From contig JAKSRJ010000021.1 of NCBI GenBank assembly GCA_024403715.1, positions 1 to 41,092 of the forward strand: DNA of 41,092 nt, given 5' to 3'. The notes under the pieces were generated by a model. It did no database searches and had not been told where the DNA came from. It saw only the letters and a list, made by a program, of their open reading frames with translations. Positions 1 through 7,093 of this stretch are shown one piece after another. The DNA comes from Saccharofermentans sp. GTDB lineage: Bacteria > Bacillota > Clostridia > Saccharofermentanales > Saccharofermentanaceae. A program made the translations under genes and the position numbers. Each line of letters starts with the position of its first letter. The stretch's first letter is position 1.

Positions 1-725
1 ACCGATACTCTCGACATAAATTGTGTCGCCGAACAGTTCGAGGTTACTGTTGTAGTAACTGGAATTAGAGCTGCTATTACTGCTACTTTTCGACATGGAT
101 GATAACATAGGTATCGCCATACCTATAAAAGTCGTAGTCATCGCGACAAAAGTAATTATTGGAACCAAGTAAGAGCCCCTACTATTAACAGGCTCCTGCA
201 CCATCTCCTGGTACTGCTGGTCTACAAAAGAATTATCTACTACGTCGCGTGCGAGAATTGCATTTGTCTCATAAAGCAAAGAACCACAGTTAGGGCAATG
301 TGGGATGGAGCCTTCAAGCCATTTCTCTTTAGTAGTAGTTCCGCAGAATTCACACTCGAACTGAGACTCTAAGTAACCATTATTCTCGAGAATAAGAGCA
401 TCGTAGCGCTCACCATTCTCGTCATAGTAACCCTTCTTATACTCGACGCCGGTTGTTCTATCAACCCAGTTCTCTCCGTAGTAGACGTAATCGTGCATCC
501 TACACTTATGTGTACGAGCAAGCTTACTGCCACTATAGTTCATAGGCTGATTTGCACGTGCACGCTCTGGACGTGGCACTTTACGAGTCTTTGTCACATA
601 TCGTGTCGTATATGACTGTGACCCACCATGACGACTCGCGCTACTATGCGACGAATGCGAATGGTGTGACGAAGAATGATGTGATGATGAATGATGACTA
701 CTATGACTATGATGTCCTGGTGGCA
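1..725 (-). CDS. His-rich zinc-ribbon membrane protein (partial, C terminus off window)
   Basis: The gene starts at an ATG at 725 behind a strong AAGGAGG ribosome binding site and stays open to the left edge (241 codons seen). The first 33 residues hold 12 His in a His/Ser-rich run, which suggests a metal-binding or low-complexity tail. A zinc-ribbon-like pair of CxxC knuckles follows at C125/C128 and C144/C147. One hydrophobic segment lies near residues 178-200, followed by a Ser/Asn-rich stretch. I do not recognise the family. The topology suggests a cytoplasmic zinc-ribbon region anchored by one helix, with the C-terminal part outside. It lies just downstream of a ZIP metal-transporter remnant, which makes a metal link tempting but unproven. 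Confidence 0.8.
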
Positions 726-766
726 TTATAAGTCCTCCTTATCCCCAAGTATTAATTAGGATTATA

Positions 767-1066
767 TCACCCCCGCACTACATCCAAAACAAACCTCAAC
801 GTAAACCCAATCGTGAATGCGATTGTCCCACTATTACTATGCTCACCTGAAGCCATTTCTGGGATTAATTCCTCGACTACTACATACATCATCGCACCAG
901 CTGCGAAGAACAGTAGATACGGGAGAGTGGAAATAATTAAATCTGCCGCGAATCCAGACAAGCACCCCTTAACTGTATCGCTAATATCGTTCTTAATAAT
1001 GAACACGCACGCTGATCCCAACATAGACCCAACGAAAGGCAACAATATACCAATTATCAGACCCAT
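767..1066 (-). CDS. Internally deleted ZIP-family metal transporter remnant
   Basis: This encodes 99 residues, whereas Gram-positive ZIP (ZupT-like) transporters have about 260. Residues 1-41 resemble the first ZIP helix and the start of the next (GSMLGSACVFIIKNDI, then LSGFAA). Residues 46-99 resemble the last two helices (PYLLFFAAGAMMYVVVEELI, then the GTIAFTIGF segment). The central helices, which carry the HN..PEG metal-binding motifs, are missing, and the two ends are joined in frame near residues 41-46. A GGGGA sequence lies about 9 nt before the ATG, so it may still be translated. It is probably a decaying gene; a small membrane protein with a new role cannot be excluded. Family assignment rests on recalled ZIP end sequences. 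Confidence 0.7.
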   Translation of the reverse strand: MGLIIGILLPFVGSMLGSACVFIIKNDISDTVKGCLSGFAADLIISTLPYLLFFAAGAMMYVVVEELIPEMASGEHSNSGTIAFTIGFTLRFVLDVVRG

Positions 1067-1093
1067 ATATTCATTCCCCAGAATAACGAGAAA

Positions 1094-1127
1094 TAAAAAA
1101 CCGCAGTTAACTTCGATTAACTACGGT
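1094..1127 (-). terminator. Intrinsic terminator after the wall-anchored protein gene
   Basis: On the minus strand an 11-bp stem (ACCGTAGTTAA pairing with TTAACTGCGGT, one G-T pair) closes a 6-nt loop and is followed directly by TTTTTT. It lies 32 bases past the stop codon at 1159 and before the ZIP remnant, so it ends the transcript of the small wall-anchored protein and probably also read-through from the cps operon. Confidence 0.85.
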
Positions 1128-1158
1128 CATTATAACAATCTAGTTTATTAACTTCTTA

Positions 1159-1602
1159 TTATTCTTGCTGTTTTCTCTTGGCAATAACTGCTGTAGAAGT
1201 ACCAGCAATAGCAACAACTGCGAGGCCAGGAACAATCAATAAATCAGATGTCTGAGGTGCTGTATCTGGTGAAGATGGATTTCTGTTACCACCAAGTGTA
1301 ATTGTATATCTTCTAGTAGTTCCATCTGGGAATGTGAATACTACGATATGCTCACCTGGACCCAAATCAAGTGCTGTAATGATGCTGTCAGGAAGAGTAA
1401 CTGTTCCATCTGGATTCTCGATAACATCCTCAGGCGTAACCAAAATATCATCAATTGTTACTGTAGTAGGACCTACCGTCTCTGTAGGTGTTGGAGTAGG
1501 AGTATTAACTGGAGGAGCTACTGGGCTTCCCGCAGCAAATACTGTCGCACTCATTGTGAGACATACTGTAACTGTCGCAATTAATGTAATTAACTTCTTC
1601 AT
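1159..1602 (-). CDS. Small secreted protein with variant sortase sorting signal
   Basis: The ATG at 1602 is preferred over an upstream TTG at 1629, because GGAG lies 11 nt before it and the signal peptide starts there. The 147-residue product has an N-terminal signal peptide (cleavage near AAG, residues 23-25), a Pro/Thr-rich linker (30-42), a compact extracellular region (48-104) and a C-terminal sorting signal: APQTS at 115-119, a hydrophobic span 120-141 and a KRKQQE tail. The motif departs from LPXTG and resembles the NPQT-type signals used by class B sortases. A class B sortase is encoded 1 kb upstream, so this is its likely substrate. It has its own promoter and terminator. The extracellular region is not recognised. 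Confidence 0.8.
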   Translation of the reverse strand: MKKLITLIATVTVCLTMSATVFAAGSPVAPPVNTPTPTPTETVGPTTVTIDDILVTPEDVIENPDGTVTLPDSIITALDLGPGEHIVVFTFPDGTTRRYTITLGGNRNPSSPDTAPQTSDLLIVPGLAVVAIAGTSTAVIAKRKQQE

Positions 1603-1637
1603 TAAGCTTTTTACTCCAAAATCTTTCAATCCATCAA

Positions 1638-1666
1638 ATTATAAGTCAAATTTTATTATTTTTCAA
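1638..1666 (-). promoter_or_regulatory. Sigma-A type promoter of the wall-anchored protein gene
   Basis: On the minus strand TTGAAA (1661-1666) and a perfect TATAAT (1638-1643) are separated by exactly 17 bases. The promoter sits between the LCP stop codon and the ATG at 1602, so the small protein can be made independently of the riboswitch-controlled operon upstream. Confidence 0.75.
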
Positions 1667-1673
1667 CCAAGCA

Positions 1674-2651
1674 CTATTCGCTTAATACATAAAAATTCTC
1701 AATAACATACTGCTCTAGTGCGTCATTATCGACATGAAACTCTTCCCAATTATCAGTAGCAACCTCTTCACCAGGTAATGCATCTACTCTACAGTTATGA
1801 TAATTATAATTGGTTAACTCATCGAAACCATGCCAATCAAGATTTGTTAAAATCACATCATCGAATAGGGGTTCTATAGCATAATAAAAATCATAAGTAG
1901 AGCCCTGACTAAAATTCTCAAGAAGTGCCTCGATATACAATACCTGTCTTTCCATTCTATCGGCTACAGAATTGAACTCGTTAATATCTCTGTATCTTAC
2001 AAATCTCTCTGCCAGGTTTCCTATAATATGAACTCTAGCCCCCTGTCGCATCGAACTATCAATAACTGTATAGTCCTGAGGCATAGTAATATAAACACCA
2101 TTAATAGCATCATTAATTGTATTAATACCTTCAAGGTTCATTACAAAATAGCTATCTATAGGAATATCAAACAACAAATTACTTACAGACTTCTTAGCAG
2201 CCCATACACTCTGCGCGCTTCCTGTACCATACGCATACTGCAAACAAATCTGTCCCGGCATAGTAAGCATTACATTGCCATCTGGATCAAAAATATCAAT
2301 ATCGACCATTGCGTTACGATTAATCTGCAAAAATCTCGCCTCGTTATTACTTCTGTCGAGGGTCAACAAATAAATCGCATCTGACTGACCCGCGTACGCA
2401 GGATTAGTAAATCGATTAAGTGTGTCCTCCGTATCAATACCCAGGAACAATATATTAGTCAGGTCGGTATTATACTGGTACACGTGCCCATTATTTTCGA
2501 TAAAATCACCAATATACTGGCGATGATACTCGGTAGAAATCGGCTCCACTTCAACCGTCTTACGCCCAAAAAGCCCCGCGAAATAAGCCAGAAACAGCAA
2601 CACCACAACCAGCGTCGTACATATACAGGCTATCAGGCTCTTCTTACTCAT
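1674..2651 (-). CDS. LytR-CpsA-Psr (LCP) family glycopolymer wall ligase
   Basis: LCP proteins transfer undecaprenyl-linked glycopolymers such as capsule or teichoic acid to peptidoglycan outside the membrane. The 325-residue product has one N-terminal transmembrane helix (6-28) and an extracellular LCP domain (about 64-245). The expected landmarks are visible: ILFLGIDT (67-74), GQSDAIYLLTLDR (88-100), the conserved Arg in QINRNAM (R112) and RFVRYRD (216-222). The usual RDT after the central strand reads RNA here. The last 80 residues are less conserved. The start overlaps the sortase stop by 4 bases (ATGA), so the two are translationally coupled. As the last gene of the cps operon it probably performs the wall-attachment step. 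Confidence 0.88.
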   Translation of the reverse strand: MSKKSLIACICTTLVVVLLFLAYFAGLFGRKTVEVEPISTEYHRQYIGDFIENNGHVYQYNTDLTNILFLGIDTEDTLNRFTNPAYAGQSDAIYLLTLDRSNNEARFLQINRNAMVDIDIFDPDGNVMLTMPGQICLQYAYGTGSAQSVWAAKKSVSNLLFDIPIDSYFVMNLEGINTINDAINGVYITMPQDYTVIDSSMRQGARVHIIGNLAERFVRYRDINEFNSVADRMERQVLYIEALLENFSQGSTYDFYYAIEPLFDDVILTNLDWHGFDELTNYNYHNCRVDALPGEEVATDNWEEFHVDNDALEQYVIENFYVLSE

Positions 2652-3502
2652 AGCATCTCTTCCCTTACAGTAACTACAATCATTCGTCTGCTGGTATCAC
2701 CGCAGCATGTAGATAGAATTAAATAATGGTCGTCAATAGAAGCCTCGAAGCCTTCTTCTACCCAGCCACTTCCTACAGCGCCGTTATTAAAATCAGTAAC
2801 GAAATTCTCGAAATCGCCCTGCCCTGCTTCCACATACATTCCACCATACTGGTACATGAGGTTCGCGTTACTTCTGTATAAACACGCCACTACTCTATAT
2901 CTGTAAGAATGATAAGGCATATATACATATACATTACGATTAGCATCTCTGAATCCCTCATCGTGATCATAAGAATCAAGACATCCAAACAAAGCTCCAC
3001 CCATCAGGTGATGGCCATAAATAACAGTAATTGGATCTTCATTAAAATTTTGGTTGTAGTAAGCCTGAGTATAGATGGATCCACCTGCAGACACTTCTCC
3101 ACGATAATCGCGTCTTAAGTAATAGTCAGTCTCTTCAAATGAACCGAGTCTGTGAAGCATAGGATAATCGATTGGTGTACCAGGAATTCTAAGCCATGCG
3201 TAGATATCGTAGTTAGTATCCCACAGCTGTGTAAAATCAACTGGATTTACAAGACCTTCGTCTACAACAACAGTCGACGACTCACCATTCTCATCAACAA
3301 CTACTGTCTCGACCGTACCCTGAGGATATGGAACAGTAGGAAGTGGCGAATTGTTAGTATAATCGCTATTAATAGAAACCATTCTTAACTGATTAAGCTC
3401 TGCCTGTCTTCTAGATTCTAGAATCTCATATCCAATGATGCCAAGCACCGCGAGCACAGCAACAATTATTCCGGCATAATATGTTACTTTCCACTTATTC
3501 AT
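2648..3502 (-). CDS. srtB: Class B sortase
   Basis: This is a membrane-bound cysteine transpeptidase that attaches surface proteins to the wall. The 284-residue product has one N-terminal helix (8-27), a spacer, and a class B catalytic domain from about residue 95 (IYAWLRIPGTPIDYPM). Catalytic residues are visible: His164 in IYGHH, Cys266 in LILSTC and an Arg at 272/273. Length and order match the SrtB family. It overlaps the LCP gene and follows cpsC by only 8 bases, so it is part of the cps operon. The nearby protein with an APQTS sorting signal is the obvious candidate substrate. Confidence 0.93.
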   Translation of the reverse strand: MNKWKVTYYAGIIVAVLAVLGIIGYEILESRRQAELNQLRMVSINSDYTNNSPLPTVPYPQGTVETVVVDENGESSTVVVDEGLVNPVDFTQLWDTNYDIYAWLRIPGTPIDYPMLHRLGSFEETDYYLRRDYRGEVSAGGSIYTQAYYNQNFNEDPITVIYGHHLMGGALFGCLDSYDHDEGFRDANRNVYVYMPYHSYRYRVVACLYRSNANLMYQYGGMYVEAGQGDFENFVTDFNNGAVGSGWVEEGFEASIDDHYLILSTCCGDTSRRMIVVTVREEML

Positions 3503-3510
3503 AAAGAATT

Positions 3511-4275
3511 TTACTCGCTCTTCTTAGACTTCTTATTCTTCTTAAATGTCTGAGCCTTATCCATAGGAATGCTTACGAGAACTGTAGCACCGATATACTT
3601 CTCTACATCCTCAGCAGTCTTAATCTTATCGTCCATCATATACATAACACAAAGAAGAGCAGCGATAATCGCAAAGCCACCTGCAGCACCCATCAGCACC
3701 TGACGATTGTTATTTATACCTGCATTGATAGCATATGGATTAACTTCAGCGCGCTCTACAATTGTAGGTGTGTCAGAACTTGTGATATACGCAATCTGAT
3801 CTGCCATAGCATCCATTACTGCATTACACAAATCACAAGCAATCTGCGGATCGTCCATAGTTACTGTAAACTGAAGGATATGTGTATCTTCCATCTCTGC
3901 TACAGAGACAGCAGCTTTAACCTGAGAACGAGTAAGCTCGATTCCATCTTGCTCGTAAATCATCTGAATTGCAGTATCGACAACAGGTTTACTCTGAGAA
4001 ATTACGATAAAGTCGCCTGTCATATATGAACCTAACTGAAGATCTGACCAAGACTGAATCTGACCTGCCCTTGCTACGAATAGCATCGACTGAGATCTGT
4101 ACATAGGAACAACCTCTGTGTTAGTTGCAATTCCCATACCTATCGCACCAACTACGGTGCAGGCAATAAGCAAATACCATCTGTTAATCATATAGAGGAA
4201 CAAATCGATAAGATCTATCTGCCCATTTACATGCTTATTCGCAACAGCTTTAGTTGTATTCTTATTCTCGCTCAT
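3511..4275 (-). CDS. cpsC: CpsC/YveK-type chain-length regulator and kinase activator
   Basis: This is a polysaccharide co-polymerase (Wzz domain family) that modulates chain length and activates the partner tyrosine kinase CpsD. The 254-residue product has two membrane helices (about 32-50 and 193-214) enclosing an extracellular region, the usual arrangement for the split Gram-positive system. The C-terminal cytosolic tail (215-254) ends in a Lys-rich KKNKKSKKSE, which would contact CpsD. It follows cpsD by 8 bases in one operon. A second, fused copy of the Wzz-kinase pair lies at 35175-37091. Confidence 0.9.
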   Translation of the reverse strand: MSENKNTTKAVANKHVNGQIDLIDLFLYMINRWYLLIACTVVGAIGMGIATNTEVVPMYRSQSMLFVARAGQIQSWSDLQLGSYMTGDFIVISQSKPVVDTAIQMIYEQDGIELTRSQVKAAVSVAEMEDTHILQFTVTMDDPQIACDLCNAVMDAMADQIAYITSSDTPTIVERAEVNPYAINAGINNNRQVLMGAAGGFAIIAALLCVMYMMDDKIKTAEDVEKYIGATVLVSIPMDKAQTFKKNKKSKKSE

Positions 4276-4283
4276 ATATCCAC

Positions 4284-4976
4284 TTATTCCTTTGACTTCT
4301 TACCAGTATTACCGTAACTATAGTTGTAGCTATAGTATCCTGATACCGACTTATCAATCTTGTTAAGAACTACACCTAAGAAATTAGACTTGGCTACGCT
4401 CATATCCTCTACAGCCTGCTTTACTGCATTTCGACTATTAACTCCGGAAGCGGTGACAAGCATATACGCATCACATGAGTTAGCTATTACTACAGCATCA
4501 ATTACCGCGCCTACAGGAGGTGTGTCGATAATGATGTAATCAAAAACACTGCGATAAGACTGGAGCAAAGCCGCGAACCTCTGGCTGCTGAAAAGCTCTG
4601 AAGGGTGTCTGGAGAAGACGCCAGTAGGAATAAAATAAAGGCCCTGATAGCTAGTCTTATAAACGACATCCTGAGCATCAACTTTACCAACAAGGTAGTG
4701 GCTTAAGCCGTTAGTATTCTTATCAAAATTCATACGGTGGTGCATGCTGGAGTTACGAAGATCAGCATCGATAAGAAGAACTTTCTTACCGTTCTTTGCC
4801 ATTACACGTGAGAGGTAATATGAGACCGAGGTCTTACCATCGCCTGCAGCACAGCTTGTAATGCAAATAATCTTATTATCATCTCCAGAGAATTCGATAT
4901 TTACACGAAGTCTCTTATAAACCTCACTCATAACAGGTGATAGAGTATGCTCTTCTCGTAAAGTAATCTCCTGCAT
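4284..4976 (-). CDS. cpsD: CpsD/YwqD-type bacterial tyrosine kinase (BY-kinase)
   Basis: This cytoplasmic autophosphorylating tyrosine kinase governs polysaccharide export and chain length. The ATG at 4976 is chosen because AAAGGG lies 7 nt before it; the frame is open 12 codons further into cpsB. The 230-residue product shows Walker A CAAGDGKT (42-49), Walker A' VLLIDADLR (66-74) and Walker B FDYIIIDTPP (145-154). The C terminus carries a Tyr cluster at residues 214, 215, 217, 219 and 221, the usual autophosphorylation site. Its opposing phosphatase cpsB is immediately upstream and its activator cpsC immediately downstream. Confidence 0.93.
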   Translation of the reverse strand: MQEITLREEHTLSPVMSEVYKRLRVNIEFSGDDNKIICITSCAAGDGKTSVSYYLSRVMAKNGKKVLLIDADLRNSSMHHRMNFDKNTNGLSHYLVGKVDAQDVVYKTSYQGLYFIPTGVFSRHPSELFSSQRFAALLQSYRSVFDYIIIDTPPVGAVIDAVVIANSCDAYMLVTASGVNSRNAVKQAVEDMSVAKSNFLGVVLNKIDKSVSGYYSYNYSYGNTGKKSKE

Positions 4977-4980
4977 ATCA

Positions 4981-5700
4981 TTACCCTTTCTTTCCAAAAA
5001 GCGCTTCAGCATTATCCCTAAATACAGCCTGCGCTATATCTAACCCATACTTCTTCTCGACGAGGCGGCAAGCCTTATCCATATGAACTACTCGTCTTTT
5101 AATATCATGTGCATCACTTGCTACGAAGTCGACGCTATGCTTACGGAATAACTTATCTACGTAAAGTTTGGTCATAAAACCATTCTTACCAATTACAGCA
5201 TCACAGTTAACCTGCAGATAACATCCCATTGACTTTAAGATAGAGATATTATTGATATTCTCACGAAGGCAGTCGTAACGCTCCACGTGAGCAATGATTA
5301 TGCTATATCCCTGATCCTGGACTTTACGTAACAATTCTACCATAGTAGAAAAAGTGACTCCATAATTAAATTCCACTAGGACTACACTCAAACCTAGCAT
5401 TCGATTGGCAGAATTAGCAAAACAATCTACAGTTTTCTTATTAAGATAGACTTCACAACCAAGGTAGATATTCATATCTGGGTGTAAATCTTTAACAGCA
5501 CTTAGTAAGCCTTCATAGACTTCAACTCGTTCCTCGGGACTTACTTCGAACATATCAGGTCTTAAGTGAGGAGTTAAAATTAGATTACGAACACCCTGCT
5601 CATATTCTTTATCTATGAGCAGGGTGGATTCTTCTAAGCAACTAGAGCCATCATCGACTCCAGGTAATATATGATTATGTATGTCGAACACATCATTCAT
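4981..5700 (-). CDS. cpsB: CpsB/YwqE-type PHP-domain tyrosine phosphatase
   Basis: This manganese-dependent phosphatase removes phosphate from the CpsD Tyr cluster. The 239-residue product matches the family length and shows the PHP metal ligands: DIHNHILPGVDDG (D6, H8, H10), TPH (H45), AHVERY (H138) and SDAHD (D196, H198). It lies between the secreted sortase-like gene (23-base gap) and cpsD (4-base gap), so the phosphatase, kinase and activator are made from one transcript. Confidence 0.93.
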   Translation of the reverse strand: MNDVFDIHNHILPGVDDGSSCLEESTLLIDKEYEQGVRNLILTPHLRPDMFEVSPEERVEVYEGLLSAVKDLHPDMNIYLGCEVYLNKKTVDCFANSANRMLGLSVVLVEFNYGVTFSTMVELLRKVQDQGYSIIIAHVERYDCLRENINNISILKSMGCYLQVNCDAVIGKNGFMTKLYVDKLFRKHSVDFVASDAHDIKRRVVHMDKACRLVEKKYGLDIAQAVFRDNAEALFGKKG

Positions 5701-5723
5701 GTGCTCTATTTTACTACTTATTC

Positions 5724-5987
5724 TTAACGATTTCTTCCGTTGCCATTACCACGGCCGTTATTTCCATTGTTATGTCCATACGCATTACCATTATTGTAAC
5801 CGTATGCATTTCCATTACCGTGACCATTACCATTGGAATTGCCATTATCTACTGTTGGCTCACTTGCTACAGGCTCATCAACTGTTGGCTGCTCTACTAC
5901 TGTCTCATCGACTGTAGGCTCTTCGATAACAGTCTCTTCCTCTTCAACTACAGGTTCTTCGATAACAGTATCTTCTAATGTAGGATC
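5724..5987 (-). repeat. Low-complexity coding repeats in the sortase-like protein
   Basis: The 3' end of the gene encodes repeated units of the type EPTVDE/EQPTVDE, then a tail built from Asn-Gly pairs with GNAYGYN and GNAYGHN variants. The repeats lie in frame and are probably an extended wall- or polymer-spanning linker. Such tracts tend to vary in copy number between strains. Confidence 0.7.
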
Positions 5988-6614
5988 TTCTGAAACTACA
6001 ACCATAGCGGATGTTAACTTCTGGATAGTAGCTGTATCAACATTGTAAGATGCCTCATATGCTGCATCGATGTTTTCTGTTGATGTGATATTCCACTGAC
6101 AAATTCTGATATTTCCTGCGCCAGGGAGACAAGTGTATGTGAGGTAATCATTTCTTGATGTTGCTAATTCGCCATTAGCATAAGTCAAAGAAGCGCCTGC
6201 ATTAATTCCATCTACTACTTCAACACATTCCAAATATATTCTTCCACCATTGGACTCTTCGATGATAGCTGTTGTGCCAACTGTTACATCAGTCAAAGTA
6301 GCGAATTCCTGATGATGATGATCTGCAATAGTCATGCCGCTAATACCATTAAATCTGTAGAAACAGCCGCTATCATAAGCGTCAATAATACTCTGCTGAC
6401 TACCCTTATACAGAGCTATATTAATATCAACAGAAGGAACTACAAATCTTCCGTATACAGAACCAGAAGGAGCGAGTTCTACTGTACTAACATTCGTATT
6501 GTTGTGTGGATTACCTGCTTCTGGATTAATCTCAGTCTCAGAAGCTAATAAATTACAAGTAAGAGTGCTAACTACTAGAGTTGCAGTAACTAATAAACTA
6601 ACGATCTTTTTCAT
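5724..6614 (-). CDS. Secreted sortase-like domain protein with repeat tail
   Basis: The ATG at 6614 has an excellent GGAGGA site. The 296-residue product has a signal peptide (1-24) and a sortase-like domain (about 52-176): VVPSVDINIALY opens the barrel, and H99 (ADHHH), C162 (LTYTC) and R170 (NIRIC) are in the order of the sortase His-Cys-Arg triad. There is no membrane anchor, which is unusual for a sortase. After the domain come acidic EPTVD-type repeats (about 210-255) and an Asn/Gly-rich tail with Tyr and His (256-296). It is the first gene behind two cyclic-di-GMP riboswitches and heads the cps operon. Its activity is unknown; it may be a secreted transpeptidase, a hydrolase or an inactive binding module. 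Confidence 0.78.
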   Translation of the reverse strand: MKKIVSLLVTATLVVSTLTCNLLASETEINPEAGNPHNNTNVSTVELAPSGSVYGRFVVPSVDINIALYKGSQQSIIDAYDSGCFYRFNGISGMTIADHHHQEFATLTDVTVGTTAIIEESNGGRIYLECVEVVDGINAGASLTYANGELATSRNDYLTYTCLPGAGNIRICQWNITSTENIDAAYEASYNVDTATIQKLTSAMVVVSEDPTLEDTVIEEPVVEEEETVIEEPTVDETVVEQPTVDEPVASEPTVDNGNSNGNGHGNGNAYGYNNGNAYGHNNGNNGRGNGNGRNR

Positions 6615-6629
6615 ATTGAAGTCCTCCAA

Positions 6630-6715
6630 CTTCTCCAAAGAGCGGCAACTGGCTGCCATTTTACAGGCCCTATAGTTTTGCGTCACAACCTTTCGACTGT
6701 TTTGCCTTTGGTATT
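6630..6715 (-). promoter_or_regulatory. Cyclic-di-GMP-I riboswitch (GEMM-I), proximal copy
   Basis: The minus strand carries the GEMM-I landmarks in order: GGCAAA, the CGAAAG tetraloop, TGACGCAAA, GGGCCT, and ATGGCAGCCAGTTGCC. The 5' GGCAA and 3' TTGCC form the closing stem. The aptamer ends about 15 nt before the sortase-like gene's GGAGGA site, with no terminator between, so it most likely acts on translation or mRNA stability. A CCAAA/TTTGG extension of the closing stem reaches toward the ribosome binding site. It is nearly identical in core to a second copy 260 bases upstream. Confidence 0.93.
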
Positions 6716-6729
6716 AATAATATTAAGAA

Positions 6730-6768
6730 TTAAAAACTGGAAATTACGTTAAACCCTATATGATTCAT
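6730..6768 (-). CDS. Possible 12-residue leader peptide between the riboswitches
   Basis: A short ORF, ATG at 6768 to TAA at 6730, reads MNHIGFNVISSF. A perfect AAGGAGG lies at 6777-6783, 8 nt before the ATG, better than most genes in this window. It sits after the terminator and before the proximal riboswitch, so translation through it could affect folding of that aptamer. There is no regulatory codon run (no repeated amino acid). Expression is unproven. Confidence 0.4.
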   Translation of the reverse strand: MNHIGFNVISSF

Positions 6769-6794
6769 TGGTCCGACCTCCTTGTCTTTTTTAT

Positions 6795-6835
6795 AAAAAA
6801 GAACAGCTGTCTAGGGAAATTCTAAGACAGCTGTT
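6795..6835 (-). terminator. Intrinsic terminator between the two riboswitches
   Basis: An 11-bp perfect stem (AACAGCTGTCT with AGACAGCTGTT) with a 12-nt loop is followed on the minus strand by CTTTTTT. It lies about 55 bases after the distal aptamer, so it is the likely expression platform of that riboswitch. The opposite strand also has a T run after the stem, but no converging gene ends here. Confidence 0.82.
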
Positions 6836-6889
6836 AATCGTTTTTTATAAAGCTTTGATGTTACTCAAAACTAACTATCCGATACGTCG

Positions 6890-6970
6890 GATATAACGGT
6901 AACTGGCTGCCATGATGTAGGCCCTGTAGCTTTGCGTCACAGCCTTTCGACTGCTTTGCCTTTGGTATGT
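6890..6970 (-). promoter_or_regulatory. Cyclic-di-GMP-I riboswitch (GEMM-I), distal copy
   Basis: The same GEMM-I signature as the proximal copy is present: GGCAAA, CGAAAG, TGACGCAAAGC, GGGCCT and ATGGCAGCCAG. The 3' side of the closing stem reads TTACC instead of TTGCC, giving one mismatch with GGCAA, so this aptamer may fold or bind less tightly. A separate 7-bp hairpin (TATCCGA with TCGGATA, 6881-6898 region) follows directly, and then the intrinsic terminator. The aptamer begins within about 10 bases of the predicted transcription start. Confidence 0.92.
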
Positions 6971-6983
6971 TCTTTATGATTTA

Positions 6984-7012
6984 TTTATAGTACTTTGAAT
7001 GGTTGTTTTCAA
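6984..7012 (-). promoter_or_regulatory. Promoter of the cyclic-di-GMP controlled cps operon
   Basis: TTGAAA (7007-7012) and TATAAA (6984-6989) on the minus strand are 17 bases apart. Transcription would begin near 6977 and enter the distal riboswitch at once. The stretch 6615-7093 has no full-length gene and holds this promoter, two aptamers, a terminator and a tiny ORF. Confidence 0.72.
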
Positions 7013-7093
7013 GCAATAATACGACTCTTTATACTATGTTTATATTTGCTATTTTTTGTACACAATTTTGAAACACAGATAAAGATATTTTTA

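Noticed and set aside
5724..5987. Short tandem repeats as a CRISPR array or mobile-element trace
   Set aside because: The repeats are in frame, degenerate, lack unique spacers and encode a low-complexity protein tail.
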